The notes: a model not told the origin generated them from the letters alone. A DNA stretch of 64,000 nt from Rufibacter latericius (GCF_003721515.1 NZ_RJJD01000023.1:322863-386862); one strand, 5' to 3'. Numbered from the stretch's first letter, positions 18,809 to 27,958 are shown. Program-made: numbers and translations.

Positions 18809-19261
18809 TTATAGAGAATTGTGCTCCTGGCCAAATTCAGAGAAAAGCCAATCAAGGGCAGCCTCTTTGCTGGTGAAGGATTCGAACTGTGTTTTTACCT
18901 CTATCTCCTGCTCATCGGTGAGGGAGCTGTAGATGCGGTGGATATCTAGAAGGCTGATGCTCTCCATGGAGGAAAGTCGGGCATATTTCTTCAGGGGAGA
19001 CGTCATCAACAAGGGTTTCATCTCCCGGAGAACCCAATTCTGGTCGGCAAAGTCAAGGAAAGGAATAGGGCGCGCATCGCTCAGCCAATACTGGCACTTC
19101 TGCTGCAGCGAAATCTCGCCGGCTAACCGAAAGGAATGCCGGAACTCCTCTGTACCCGGAGACTGCAGCCACTCTACATAGATGTAACTGGCATTGGGGT
19201 CTACCTCTACCTTAAGGTATTCGTCTTGGTGTACGAGCTGCGGTTGTAAGTCGATGTGCAT
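18809..19261 (-). CDS. SpoIIAA/STAS-like protein
   Basis: A 150-residue cytosolic protein. The pattern YIYVEWLQSPGTEEFRHS, then CQYWLSDARPIPFLDFADQNW, and a C-terminal SKEAALDWLF resembles the SpoIIAA-like STAS fold proteins common in Bacteroidota, which are mostly uncharacterised. No catalytic motif is visible. The start is the ATG at 19,261; a longer overlapping frame upstream lacks such similarity. It stands alone, divergent from the mannanase gene. The family assignment is a judgement from sequence feel, so treat it as a conserved hypothetical. Confidence 0.65.
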   Translation of the reverse strand: MHIDLQPQLVHQDEYLKVEVDPNASYIYVEWLQSPGTEEFRHSFRLAGEISLQQKCQYWLSDARPIPFLDFADQNWVLREMKPLLMTSPLKKYARLSSMESISLLDIHRIYSSLTDEQEIEVKTQFESFTSKEAALDWLFSEFGQEHNSL

Positions 19262-19563
19262 GGGAACCTATGCCTTTTTTTGGGGGATAAAGGGTTAAAA
19301 CCAAAATGACATTGTCGCCGTCTGTTGGGGCAAGTTATATATAAATATAAATTTTTACCTCCTTTCGTTGGTAAAAAGAACACAGAAAAGCTCTTTTCCC
19401 CTTTTTTTACAAAAGGAAAAAATCCCACGCAATTCAGTTTTAAATGAATCTGAAAGGCTTCCAACTTCCTATTTGCCAGCCAGAATCCTAAAAGAGAAAA
19501 GTGGGTTGAATAACCTGCGGCAGCATGCTATCTTGCAGATTGATAAAACTCTAAACCAAACAA

Positions 19564-20703
19564 ATGAATAACAGGATTACCAACTTCTTCTTGGCCGGCG
19601 TGTTATTTCTGGTAGGCTGCGTAGGAGCCAGGCCCATTGATAAAAAAGCGACTCCTGAGACCCGAGCCCTTTACCAGAATTTAGGAAAGTTGGCTAAGAA
19701 ACATACGTTGTTCGGCCATCAGCACGCCACGGAGTATGGGCATGGTTGGTTTAACGGCAAAGACCGCTCAGATGTAAAATCTGTGACGGGATCGCACCCG
19801 GCAGTCATTGGGGTAGATTTCAGTGGTTTCTCCGGCCGGTCGCCAGAGGCCATCCAAGCCGCCAAAGAAGAAGTTCGGCAGAATGTGATTGACACCTACA
19901 ACCGGGGCGGCGTAACCACTGCGGCCTGGCACTTCTCTAACCCGGTATCTAAAGGCGGTTTCTACTGGGTTGATTCCCTTTCTTTGCCGGCCGTAAAATA
20001 CATCATTCCCGGTGGCGAGGCTCATGACCAGTACAAGGAAATCTTGCGCGGAATAGGAGAGTGGGCGCACAGCGTGAAAGGCGCCGATGGCAAACTGGTT
20101 CCTATCATTTTCCGGCCGTTCCATGAGTTTGACGGCGGGTGGTTCTGGTGGGGCAAGCCGCACACTAGCCGTGAGGAATTCATAAACGTGTGGCAGTTTA
20201 CCGTTTCATACCTCAGAGACAGCCTGAACGTACACAACTTCATCTACGCCTTCTCCCCCGATAACCGGTTTCACTCAGAGGCAGAATTCCTGGAGCGCTA
20301 CCCCGGCGATAAATGGGTAGACATGGTAGGCATGGACAACTACGGCGACATGGGCCGCGACCGCTACGCCATAGACACGGCTGCCTATAAACTGAAAATC
20401 CTTTCTGACTACGCCCGGAAAGCGAAGAAACTGGCCGCCTTCACAGAGACCGGCCTGGAGTCCATCCCCAACACCACCTGGTGGACCAACACCCTGCTGC
20501 CGGTTATGCGGAAATACCCCATGCGCTTGTCTTACGTGCTGGTTTGGCGAAACGACACCCGGAGCCCAACCCATTATTACGCCCCTTTCCCCGGTCAGGT
20601 AAGTGAGCAGAACTTCCTGAAGTTCTATAACGATCCTTACACTCTGTTTGAGAAAGACCTGAAGAACATCTACAAAAGGAAGCGGTTTCTGGGCGTTTTC
20701 TAA
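19564..20703 (+). CDS. GH26 beta-mannanase lipoprotein
   Basis: A 379-residue endo-mannanase-like hydrolase. A lipoprotein signal ends at C19 (FLVGC), so it is likely held at the outer membrane. The GH26 hallmarks are clear: FGHQHATEYG near the start, WHFSNP at 122-127, the acid/base E188 in FRPFHEFDGGWFWWG, and the nucleophile E295 in FTETG. It should cut beta-1,4-mannan or a related glucan. It is monocistronic with a strong terminator, and convergent with a secreted esterase at 21,036-21,962, which could act on the same acetylated polysaccharide, but they are not an operon. No SusCD pair is nearby. Confidence 0.94.
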   Translation: MNNRITNFFLAGVLFLVGCVGARPIDKKATPETRALYQNLGKLAKKHTLFGHQHATEYGHGWFNGKDRSDVKSVTGSHPAVIGVDFSGFSGRSPEAIQAAKEEVRQNVIDTYNRGGVTTAAWHFSNPVSKGGFYWVDSLSLPAVKYIIPGGEAHDQYKEILRGIGEWAHSVKGADGKLVPIIFRPFHEFDGGWFWWGKPHTSREEFINVWQFTVSYLRDSLNVHNFIYAFSPDNRFHSEAEFLERYPGDKWVDMVGMDNYGDMGRDRYAIDTAAYKLKILSDYARKAKKLAAFTETGLESIPNTTWWTNTLLPVMRKYPMRLSYVLVWRNDTRSPTHYYAPFPGQVSEQNFLKFYNDPYTLFEKDLKNIYKRKRFLGVF

Positions 20704-20741
20704 ATCAGGTCTATCCAGAAAATAGCTACATTTTATTCCAT

Positions 20742-20803
20742 AAACGAAGAATCCGTTTTGGAGCCGTTTTCAGAAAAACGGCTCCAAAGCGGATTCTTCG
20801 TTT
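20742..20803. terminator. Terminator after the mannanase gene
   Basis: A 29-base stem with one mismatch (core TTTGGAGCCGTTTT / AAAACGGCTCCAAA) and a 4-base loop, about 40 bases past the stop codon, followed by TTTTAGTTTG. It shares the GTTTTC-AAAAC core seen in many hairpins of this window. Confidence 0.9.
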
Positions 20804-20986
20804 TAGTTTGTCAATGGTGGTCGCCTCAGATAAGAAGATTCAATTGCTAATTTTAAGGTAAAATAGCCTGTTCAAACGACCAAGTATGTAGCCGTTCAAG
20901 CCCTAAAAGAGAAGGTCCGGCAATACTATCCTAGTCCATAATTAGGTATCCTTTTGCCCATTAAACAATTTTAAAATTGTCCTAGA

Positions 20987-21020
20987 TTTTAGGCCTGTTT
21001 TCTTCAAAACGAACCTAAAA
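20987..21020. terminator. Hairpin after the esterase gene
   Basis: TTTTAGG...CTGTTTT pairs imperfectly with AAAAC...CCTAAAA around a short loop. It is 16 bases downstream of the esterase stop on the minus strand. A perfect 16-base palindrome, ACAATTTTAAAATTGT, lies just beside it at 20,965-20,980. Confidence 0.6.
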
Positions 21021-21035
21021 TGAACGGTGAGGTGA

Positions 21036-21962
21036 TTAATCACAGAACTGATAAGCTTTAGAGCGTTCGTTGCTTTTGCCAGTGGAGATGATTACATGTT
21101 CCTGTGTTTTTCGGCCAGCTCGTACATCGTTCAGAAAATCAACTATTATTTGTGGGGTTTTATAGAAGAGCTCACCGCTGAACTCATGACCTCCGTCACA
21201 GTAAGTGATTAAACGGGTGTTACCGTTGAGGCTCAGCAAGTGTTGGTAAATGGAATAAGAGCCGAACAGCATAAGCCAGTTGGAGGCGTTGGAAGGGCAG
21301 TAGTGGTGAGCGGCGGTACCGTAGGGCACTACCGGGTCTCCATTTCCGTGGAAGAGCAGGGTGGGCAGCATGTTCCCGGGCGAAATCAGGTTTAAATCCA
21401 TCAACGCTCCTGCGCCGGAGATGAGGCCTTTGTACCGGAAGGTCTCTGGCAGTACTACTTTTGGATACAGATTCATGGCGGAGTAGTTCCAGTAAGCGGC
21501 GTGAAGGGCGGCCTCGGCCCCGGCGCTGCTTCCGGCCAGGAAGATTTGGGTTGGATCCAGGTTGTATTTTTGGGCATTCTGGAGAAAGAAATTAGTAGCC
21601 AGCCAGAAATGATTGGCCGCATATTGGAAAGCTTTGATTTTCTCGGGCAGTTTTCCATCACAGCCAAAATTCTTGCCTTTCATGTACAAGGTGTATGTGA
21701 GGCTCGCCGTGGCATATCCTTGGTTGGCTAGGTACGTCCCGAAACCATGTCCACTGCTTCTTTCCCCACCTGAGAAACCGCCCCCGTGTTCAAAAAGGAC
21801 CAACGGGATTTTGTCTTTCCTTGGTTTTTGGGGAAGGAACAGGTCCAGTTCTAATTTGAGGGTGTCGTCTTGGTAGTAGACAAGGGTTTTATGTTGTTGG
21901 GCTTTGGCCCAAGGAACCAGTAATCCCAGAAAGAAGACAAGAAGCAGGAGGCTTTTTCTCAT
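21036..21962 (-). CDS. Secreted alpha/beta-hydrolase (carboxylesterase-like)
   Basis: A 308-residue protein with a standard signal peptide ending near WAKAQ. The oxyanion motif HGGG is at 59-62, the nucleophile elbow GSSAG at 144-148 (S146), the acid D209 in FHGNGDPVVP, and the base H259 in DGGHEF; the order and spacing fit the esterase/lipase group of the alpha/beta-hydrolases. It probably removes acyl groups from a polysaccharide or small esters outside the inner membrane. It faces the GH26 mannanase gene across two terminators. The exact substrate is unknown; acetyl-mannan is only a guess from position. Confidence 0.85.
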   Translation of the reverse strand: MRKSLLLLVFFLGLLVPWAKAQQHKTLVYYQDDTLKLELDLFLPQKPRKDKIPLVLFEHGGGFSGGERSSGHGFGTYLANQGYATASLTYTLYMKGKNFGCDGKLPEKIKAFQYAANHFWLATNFFLQNAQKYNLDPTQIFLAGSSAGAEAALHAAYWNYSAMNLYPKVVLPETFRYKGLISGAGALMDLNLISPGNMLPTLLFHGNGDPVVPYGTAAHHYCPSNASNWLMLFGSYSIYQHLLSLNGNTRLITYCDGGHEFSGELFYKTPQIIVDFLNDVRAGRKTQEHVIISTGKSNERSKAYQFCD

Positions 21963-22114
21963 AGAGGAGGGCGTTTCAAATTTTGGTGATAAAGGCCTGA
22001 AGATAGGAAGGAAACAGATGTTCCGGTGCTTTGCCCTCCGATCTTATGCTCTGAAGAGGACAAGGTGCTACTTTTATGTTACTGCTTGATTGCCTTTGGC
22101 CAAGCCCTTAAAAC

Positions 22115-22150
22115 AAGAAGGCGGCTACTCATTGGAGCAGCCGCCTTCTT
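22115..22150. terminator. Terminator after the 377-residue stress protein
   Basis: AAGAAGGCGGCT pairs perfectly with AGCCGCCTTCTT around a 12-base loop, 25 bases past the stop codon of the minus-strand gene at 22,176. Confidence 0.88.
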
Positions 22151-22175
22151 AAGGATATTATCTAAAGCCTAATTA

Positions 22176-23309
22176 TTAGATAGAGGTTGACCGGTCGTTA
22201 TCAAGGTCCAGGCCAGAGCGGCCGGTGCGGTCACGATCTAGGTCAGAATCTGTGTCAAGGGTGGTCCGGTTGGTGCCGGTGTTCAGGTTGTCAACGTCTA
22301 CCTCGGTTGAACGAACGGTGTCTCTGATGACCTCGTCACGCTCTTCTACTTCTTTGCCAAGCGACACTTCTTCCACCACGCGGGCTTCTTTGTTCACGAT
22401 CGGAACTTCGGCATGCTCGGTCAATTCAATCTCGCCTTCTCTGAAGCCGGTGAAGTCTGCTTCAGAAGCCGGACGGTCTACCGGACGGCGCTCAACGCGT
22501 ACGTGCTCTGAACGGAGACGCAAGTGTTCCTCTACCGGACGCTCCACAATTCTGCTGCGCAGACGGGCGCCCCCGGTTTCTATCTCGCGTTTTCCAACCT
22601 GTAGGTTTTCCTCAATGATCGGAATAGAGGTAGAGTCGGTGAGGTCATTGCGAGTAGTGTCTGTGTATCCGGTATTAGTGGTATCAGTATACCCGCCGGT
22701 GGTGGAGTCTGCCAGGGAGTTGTTGGTGGTTGATCCAGTGTAGGTGGAATCAGCTCCACCTGCAAAGGTTCCTGAACTACCTGTACTACCTGTGCTTCCA
22801 TAAGCTCCAGTTCCTGTGCTACCGGTGCTGCCATAAGCTCCAGTTCCTGTGCTACCGGTGCTGCCATAAGCTCCGGTGCCAGCGCTGCTTCCATATCCGT
22901 ATTGGGTAGCGCGCTCGTCAAAGTCTACAGACCCGTACTGATCCAAGATCTGGGCGGCTCTGCGGGCTTCTTCATCGGTTTGGGCATGTACTGTCACGAT
23001 GCAGTCTGAGTGGCGGGCTACATTTGAATAGGTAGTGGCGCGGTCATCGTCATCGCTGAACAAAGACCGGAAAAATCCGCCTATTCCGTCATTATCATCA
23101 TGGCTTCTGGAAGAAGAAGAGGAAGTGCTGCCGTATGTAGAATCAGAAGTGGTAGAGCCACTGCCGTATGAAGTGCTTGAACCTGTAGATGATGAACTTG
23201 CGCTGGAAACATCTATGCGGTCATCGTTGATGCCAAGGGTTTTCAATTCTTGTACCGCCCGCTGGGCATCTGATGAACTATCGAAAATTCCAATTACTGT
23301 TTGTGCCAT
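22176..23309 (-). CDS. YflT-like stress domain fused to DUF2382
   Basis: A 377-residue soluble protein. Residues 1-30 (MAQTVIGIFDSSSDAQRAV) begin a general-stress 17M/YflT-like fold that resumes around 95-130 (HSDCIVTVHAQTDEEARRAAQIL). A Ser/Gly/Thr-rich insert splits the fold and a second linker carries an 11-residue repeat (TGAYGSTGSTG, 33-bp DNA period). The C-terminal DUF2382 domain (about 205-320) has the typical PIIEENLQVGKREIETGGARL and RPVEEHLRLR wording. Such proteins are induced by general stress, but their activity is unknown. It is the last of three related genes on this strand. Repeat number may vary between strains. Confidence 0.85.
   Translation of the reverse strand: MAQTVIGIFDSSSDAQRAVQELKTLGINDDRIDVSSASSSSTGSSTSYGSGSTTSDSTYGSTSSSSSRSHDDNDGIGGFFRSLFSDDDDRATTYSNVARHSDCIVTVHAQTDEEARRAAQILDQYGSVDFDERATQYGYGSSAGTGAYGSTGSTGTGAYGSTGSTGTGAYGSTGSTGSSGTFAGGADSTYTGSTTNNSLADSTTGGYTDTTNTGYTDTTRNDLTDSTSIPIIEENLQVGKREIETGGARLRSRIVERPVEEHLRLRSEHVRVERRPVDRPASEADFTGFREGEIELTEHAEVPIVNKEARVVEEVSLGKEVEERDEVIRDTVRSTEVDVDNLNTGTNRTTLDTDSDLDRDRTGRSGLDLDNDRSTSI
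22790..22875. repeat. 33-bp coding tandem repeat, about 2.6 copies
   Basis: The unit beginning CCATAAGCTCCAGTTCCTGT recurs every 33 bases within the linker of the stress protein gene. It codes TGAYGSTGSTG on the minus strand. Copies are nearly identical at the DNA level, which points to recent expansion. Confidence 0.85.
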
Positions 23310-23372
23310 AGTTTTACGTTTAGTGTTATAGTGTGAATGAATAATATATAGGTGTGCGTTGGGGATTACTTT

Positions 23373-23852
23373 TTAAGAGGCGCTTTCGTTCGGTAGGCCC
23401 GAAGACGGAATCCGTTCTACCCTAATCTCCTCTTTGCGCAGACTTACTTGCTGCACGTCATGGGTCTGTACCCTGTTTTTAGTAATGTGCAGTTCCTCTA
23501 CCACCATCAGGCGCTTCTGCACTACCATTACCTCCTGTACAATAGGAATAATCATGGTATCGCCTTCGTAGCGGATAGGGGCGGGCGGAGTGTCTACGTA
23601 TTCGTTAATTGGAACCCGCTGGATGTCGTGCTCTTCCTGGATCAGGGGAATGTTCACAGGTACTTCCTGTTCACTTATCATCTTGGTGATTCGTACGCTT
23701 CCCTTTTCCACTACCTGGGTGTCAAGGTGAACGCGCTCCTCAATAACCGGGATGGTCATGGTTTGCTGCGGCGTCTCCTGCCGGGTAGGGTCTTGAGGTG
23801 AGGGGTTTCTTTCTCCGTATGAGTCCGTGCCGATATTCGTTGTCTGGTCCAT
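23373..23852 (-). CDS. Stand-alone DUF2382 protein
   Basis: A 159-residue protein consisting almost only of a divergent DUF2382 (YsnF/AvaK) domain: IPVIEERVHLDTQVVEKGSV, then IPLIQEEHDIQRVPINEYV and IPIVQEVMVVQKRLMVVEEL, each a beta-strand-rich repeat with alternating acidic and hydrophobic residues. There is no signal peptide or membrane segment. It sits between two larger DUF2382 fusions on the same strand and probably arose by duplication. Function is unknown; a stress-related structural role is inferred from the family. Confidence 0.8.
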   Translation of the reverse strand: MDQTTNIGTDSYGERNPSPQDPTRQETPQQTMTIPVIEERVHLDTQVVEKGSVRITKMISEQEVPVNIPLIQEEHDIQRVPINEYVDTPPAPIRYEGDTMIIPIVQEVMVVQKRLMVVEELHITKNRVQTHDVQQVSLRKEEIRVERIPSSGLPNESAS

Positions 23853-24232
23853 TTTCTTTTCTCTTTGGATTAGTAAACGGGCGCCTGAGGGGGAGGTTAC
23901 CGAAAAGAGATAAAAAAATTGTATTTTAGAGTTTTAAAGGTGTTTTAAGAAAATGACCTGTAAACAAGAGGATAGTTGTTTTGTTTGTAGAAAACGTTTA
24001 AAATCAAAATATTATAATTTGTATAAGCCCCTGTGGAGAAGAGTGTGTGATATTTGATAATTATAATATACCAAGGAAGGTATATATTGATTGGCGTTTC
24101 TGAAAAGAAGTTTTTGGGGATTTATACCTACTAATAAACCCTGTTGGAAGGGGAGTTGTGAGAAATGAAAGAACCTTTATGCACCCAACCGGCTTCAACC
24201 AGGTGGGTGCATAAAGGGGGAATAAAATTAAA
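23853..24232. other. AT-rich intergenic region
   Basis: 380 bases between two DUF2382 genes. Apart from the terminator at 24,174-24,217 it contains an AT-rich stretch (23,910-24,110) likely to hold the promoter for the 159-residue gene. No clear -33/-7 pair was found. Confidence 0.4.
24174..24217. terminator. Terminator after the PRC-barrel/DUF2382 gene
   Basis: CCTTTATGCACCCA pairs perfectly with TGGGTGCATAAAGG around a 16-base loop, 16 bases past the stop of the minus-strand gene at 24,233. Confidence 0.88.
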
Positions 24233-25528
24233 TTATATACCAGAAGCAGTTGGAGGGATTCTGGTGCCATCCTCTCGTGGGATTTCATCAGTGCGAAGAT
24301 CTTCCACCTGGATCTCTGTTTTCTTTACCGTTTCCTGAATCAACTCCTCCCGCACTTCCACGTCTTTGCCAATGGTGATCTCCTCTACCACATGGGCTTC
24401 TTTGGAAATCACCGGTACTTCGGCGTACTCCTTCAGTTCAAAGGACCCTTCCTGAAAACTGGCGAAATCTGCCCCGGCTGCGGGGCGGTCAACCGGTACC
24501 CGCTCCATCTGAATGCGCTCTTCGCGCAGGCGCACATTCTCCCCAATAGGGCGCTCCACAATCTGGTGCACGCGGGTTCTACCGGTCTCTACTTCCTGTT
24601 TGCCCACCTGAAGCTGTTCCTCTATCACGGGGATGGAAGTGCTTTCAGAAGTGCTTTCAGTTAAATGGCTTGTTACAGGAGAAGTGTTTGAAGGGGCAGA
24701 GGTTGTCCGTTCAATTTCTATGTCCAGTTCTGAGTTGCGGTGCGAATCCAGGAGGTGGGCTGCCCGATTGGCTTCGTCCTGTGAATAGGCATGGACCACC
24801 ACCAAGGCGTTGCTGTTTTGCATCTTGGCCTGATGCGCCATGGCTTCTTCTGGCGTAGCGAAAAGCGAGTAGAAAAACCGCTCAAAATTTTCCTGGGAGT
24901 AGCCTTCTGTAGATCCGGGGGAGCTTCTCATGGCTACTTCTATGTCTTCTTTTTTGAAACCGCTGGCAAAGAGTTCACTTAGCACCCGTTGCACGCTGCC
25001 GGCATCAGAAAACAACCCGATCACGTTTTTGGCCTTTCGGTTGCGGTAAAGGTTGTTTTGGTTGAAGTGCTCCTGGCTGTAATACTCCTGAGAATCAACC
25101 TGTGGCTGCCGGGCCGGGGCGGGAGAAGTGCCGTGTACGTGGTCTCCCACGAAAATCCGTTGCACCAGCCGTTCAGTCTCCTGGTTTAATAGGTTAGCCT
25201 CGTACCTGGGCAGAGCCTGAATCTGCTCCGCTGACAGATTTGGAACTGTCACAACATCGTCTGCCTCGTGCAGTTCTGCTAAACCTATGGGAACCATGAT
25301 GTCGCGCGGCTCCAGATCCAGAACGTTTCCTTCTAAGTCTAATATCAGGTAACGCACCTTCAGAGCCTCAGGGTCACAGAGAAGTTCCTTTACCTTTCCC
25401 ATAAGGTTTCCTTGGGCATCGGCCACTTTCCACCCCCTTATGTCAGGTTCCCCTTTGGCTACCTCGTACTTGCTGTCCCCTAATTCGCGCAGGTGATAGT
25501 TTGTAGCAGTCTGATTTCTTTTATCCAT
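24233..25528 (-). CDS. PRC-barrel / YflT-like / DUF2382 fusion
   Basis: A 431-residue soluble protein with three modules. A PRC-barrel (about 20-105; GWKVADAQGNLMGKVKELL, YLILDLEGN) is followed by a YflT-like general stress fold (about 168-265; VIGLFSDAGSVQRVLSELFASGF and ALVVVHAYSQDEANRAAHLL) and a DUF2382 domain (about 295-410; IPVIEEQLQVGKQEVETGRTR). PRC-barrels usually mediate protein-protein or surface contact. The C-terminal half is clearly paralogous to the gene at 22,176-23,309. Likely a stress-response structural protein; activity unknown. Confidence 0.87.
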   Translation of the reverse strand: MDKRNQTATNYHLRELGDSKYEVAKGEPDIRGWKVADAQGNLMGKVKELLCDPEALKVRYLILDLEGNVLDLEPRDIMVPIGLAELHEADDVVTVPNLSAEQIQALPRYEANLLNQETERLVQRIFVGDHVHGTSPAPARQPQVDSQEYYSQEHFNQNNLYRNRKAKNVIGLFSDAGSVQRVLSELFASGFKKEDIEVAMRSSPGSTEGYSQENFERFFYSLFATPEEAMAHQAKMQNSNALVVVHAYSQDEANRAAHLLDSHRNSELDIEIERTTSAPSNTSPVTSHLTESTSESTSIPVIEEQLQVGKQEVETGRTRVHQIVERPIGENVRLREERIQMERVPVDRPAAGADFASFQEGSFELKEYAEVPVISKEAHVVEEITIGKDVEVREELIQETVKKTEIQVEDLRTDEIPREDGTRIPPTASGI

Positions 25529-26052
25529 AGTCTCGGTATTTAGTTCACCAAAAGGTGTGCTGTAGCTGAAAGATCACTTCCTTTTCCTTTACTGAAAGGT
25601 GAATCCCTGCCCGGATTTTACTTAGTGAGTTACTACAACTTACGAGACCTGTGGGGAGATGTTGGTTCGGGGGTAAGGTGCTTACCCATCGCTTTAAAGG
25701 AAAACTTTCTTCCTGTTCTGAAAAAAATAAGTTAAATCTTTGTTAATTAAAATTGTATGCTAGCATAATAAATACAAAGAATAGTGCATTTTTTAAGTTA
25801 TAATGTGAATTGGAAAATTTATATCAAGAAATTCAAGAAATAGCATAGAGCCGTTTTCTATCAAAAGAATATGATGAATTAGGTCGTAAAAATTATATTT
25901 AAAATAAGTTTTAGATAATGAAGTTTGTGAAGGTTTGTGCAAGATTTTGAAGTAAATCTGTTGTAAAGGCCTGATTGTTACTTATTTCAATTTTGTTTTG
26001 GAATTATTTTCTTATAAATTGGTTTGAACATGTAAGCAAATCAACCAAACTT
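25529..26052. other. AT-rich divergent intergenic region
   Basis: 524 bases between the PRC-barrel gene (minus) and a small plus-strand gene. The second half (25,730-26,050) is strongly AT-rich and should contain promoters in both directions. No RNA or regulator site could be recognised. Confidence 0.4.
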
Positions 26053-26256
26053 ATGAAGAAAAAGATACCTTTAGAGTCGGTGCTTCACATCATAACTCAG
26101 GCCGACTTAGTAGCTTGCTCAGATGCTGTAGAATTCATTAATAGTTTAGACTTTTACCAATATTCACAAGACGAGTTGAAACTCATCAGTGATACCTTGA
26201 GTGAGCGGATTACCTTGCTTATTCGTCTTGAGCTCAGGTCTGTCAGCCACGTTTAA
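26053..26256 (+). CDS. Small hypothetical protein
   Basis: A 67-residue frame starting at the ATG at 26,053 (MKKKIPLESVLHII). A TTG 78 bases upstream would extend it with hydrophobic residues unlike the rest, so I prefer the ATG. The sequence is helical and acidic, ending in a Leu-rich helix (ITLLIRLEL). No family is recognised. The AT-rich upstream region and lack of neighbours suggest a monocistronic gene. It could be chance, but the codon pattern looks real. Confidence 0.5.
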   Translation: MKKKIPLESVLHIITQADLVACSDAVEFINSLDFYQYSQDELKLISDTLSERITLLIRLELRSVSHV

Positions 26257-26455
26257 AGCAAGCCTTGTGGCTGCGTTTACAGGCAGTTTTTCCAAAAGAA
26301 GCCCCAAACTCCCAATCTAACAAAACAATAAAACATTATTATCAGGCAAGCGTGTGCCCAGAAGGTAAGTCCCAAAAAAAGGATTTACTTGATGGTTGCC
26401 CCCAATTAATTGACATTGGAAACCAGGACATTGCTGCGGTTGTAGTGGCTGTTGT

Positions 26456-27480
26456 GTAACTCCTCCTATATAGTCAGCGCAATATACCACAAGATGCCTT
26501 CCAAAGAAGTGATCCTGAAGTTCAGGCCCGCATAGTGGCTCATGAAATCCGCAAAGCCGTAGTCGCTGGAGTAGAACCGGTCGCCGGGAGCATGCTCCTG
26601 GTATCCGGCAGAGGCTCGGGCAGGGTGGGTTTAAAACCCGAAATAAGGACTCAGTGACAGGAAAGAGGGTTGCTTTGAACGGTATCCCCAATTCCTTGAT
26701 GTAGGCCTTAGCCCCAATTATTAGTGTAAAACCGGTAGAAGGACCTCAGGATAAATCGGTTTGAAACAAAGTAATGCAGCCTCAACCCCGCCGAAATCTT
26801 GAACTGGGATTTGGGCAGTTGCTCTACATTCAGGGACTTGTCCTGGAAATAAACTTGCTGGTAAAAGGTCCCCAACTGCCCCGATTGGTACATCACATCC
26901 AGGAGCTAGAAGAGGTACTGCCGTTTGTTCAGGACCTGCACAAGGGATAATCCAGAATTATAAGTATTCCTGGGCTTGGAGCTTTGGAACTAGGGATTGT
27001 CTACCCGGATGCCGCTCGTTTTAATGGTGGTCAATCCAATGGGTATGTGCCTGACCGAGTGTCGGGATAGGCAAGGGGAACTACCTAAAAATTCCTTTTC
27101 TGTCTTTCGAAAATCTAGAGAATTGAAGGTTGGTACTCTTTGGAAAGTTGTCATATTCCGTAAAATAGGAGATTCCTAAACCTCCACTTTGCCGTTTCCC
27201 TCATCACGCACAGAACCCCTGCAAAGAAGGGTAGATGCGGTTGTTCGCCGCTGAAGCCGAGGAGATGGGGGTGGGGGCAATCAAGTCTGATGATGCCTAG
27301 GAATAGGGGTCAAAGCCTACGACGAAGTTCAGGATATGCGCCTGATTGCGGGCATCTATCGGGTAAAGGTCAGGTCAAGGTGGTGGCTATATCGTTGAGT
27401 TCTTCGGTGCCAATGCCGCTGGTAACTGCTGAGTTGGAACAAACCCCTCTTGGTACCGTACAAAATTCACAAGAGTAAAA
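26456..27480 (-). pseudogene. Decayed DUF3570 family gene
   Basis: Minus-strand fragments in shifting frames spell a DUF3570 protein from N- to C-terminus: SAVTSGIGTEELNDIA, ILNFVVGFDPYS, SSASAANNRIYPS, VLNKRQYLF, then QQVYFQDKSLNVEQLPKSQF with LRLHYFVSNRFILRSFYRFY, and finally DRFYSSDYGFADFMSHYAGL and ITSLEGILWY. Intact members are outer-membrane-like proteins of about 400 residues. Several frameshifts and stops destroy this copy. The usual partners (DUF4266, thioredoxin, ApbE) are absent. It was a host gene that was lost rather than phage DNA. Confidence 0.75.
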
Positions 27481-27529
27481 GGCTGTGAGGTAGCAGCTTT
27501 CAATGTTCCATTTCTAAAAAGATAAAACT

Positions 27530-27940
27530 ATGTGGCAACCCATCACCAGGCCAATGCACGGCATTGCAGAAGTGGCCTATATTCCCGCTGTGGCTGCGGC
27601 CCCCGAATCAGTAGGCTTCACCGAAGAAGAAACCGCAACCACCCTCTGTCGGGCCATTGCCGGCGGCACGTTGGTCTCAGCCCTGGTTACCAAAGCCGAG
27701 TGGGGCGCGGTGCAGGTCATGCCTTACAAAGCCCACCTGGCCATTGACTTCGCCACCAGTATCTTTTCCTTGGCTGCTCCCTGGATGTTCGGGTTTTCGC
27801 AGAACACCAAAGCCCGCAATACCTTCGTGACGATGGGCTTGGTAGGCTTGGTAGTGGGCACGCTCTCCAGACCCGAGGAGATGGACCCTACCAGAGTGAG
27901 AACCCTTCGGAGAAGAGCAGACACGCATCCGGCTTTGTAG
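27530..27940 (+). CDS. Small integral membrane protein
   Basis: A 136-residue protein. It starts MWQPITRPMHGIAEVAYIPA and has about four hydrophobic segments (around 15-28, 45-60, 70-90 and 98-115; for example FATSIFSLAAPWMFGF and TMGLVGLVVGTLS). The sequence looks like the SPW-repeat-like small membrane proteins common in Bacteroidota, whose function is unknown. The start is supported by the A-rich AAAAGATAAAACT just before the ATG. It is monocistronic with a terminator. The stop codon is TAG. Confidence 0.7.
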   Translation: MWQPITRPMHGIAEVAYIPAVAAAPESVGFTEEETATTLCRAIAGGTLVSALVTKAEWGAVQVMPYKAHLAIDFATSIFSLAAPWMFGFSQNTKARNTFVTMGLVGLVVGTLSRPEEMDPTRVRTLRRRADTHPAL

Positions 27941-27958
27941 GTTCAGCCCAAAATAGTG

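Noticed and set aside
22790..22875. Possible CRISPR array
   Set aside because: The 33-base repeats are contiguous and encode an in-frame protein linker; there are no spacers. No CRISPR array was seen elsewhere in the window.
23448..23801. Plus-strand 117-codon frame rich in His and Tyr opposite the DUF2382 gene
   Set aside because: It is the complement of the repetitive beta-strand coding sequence and lacks any start signal.
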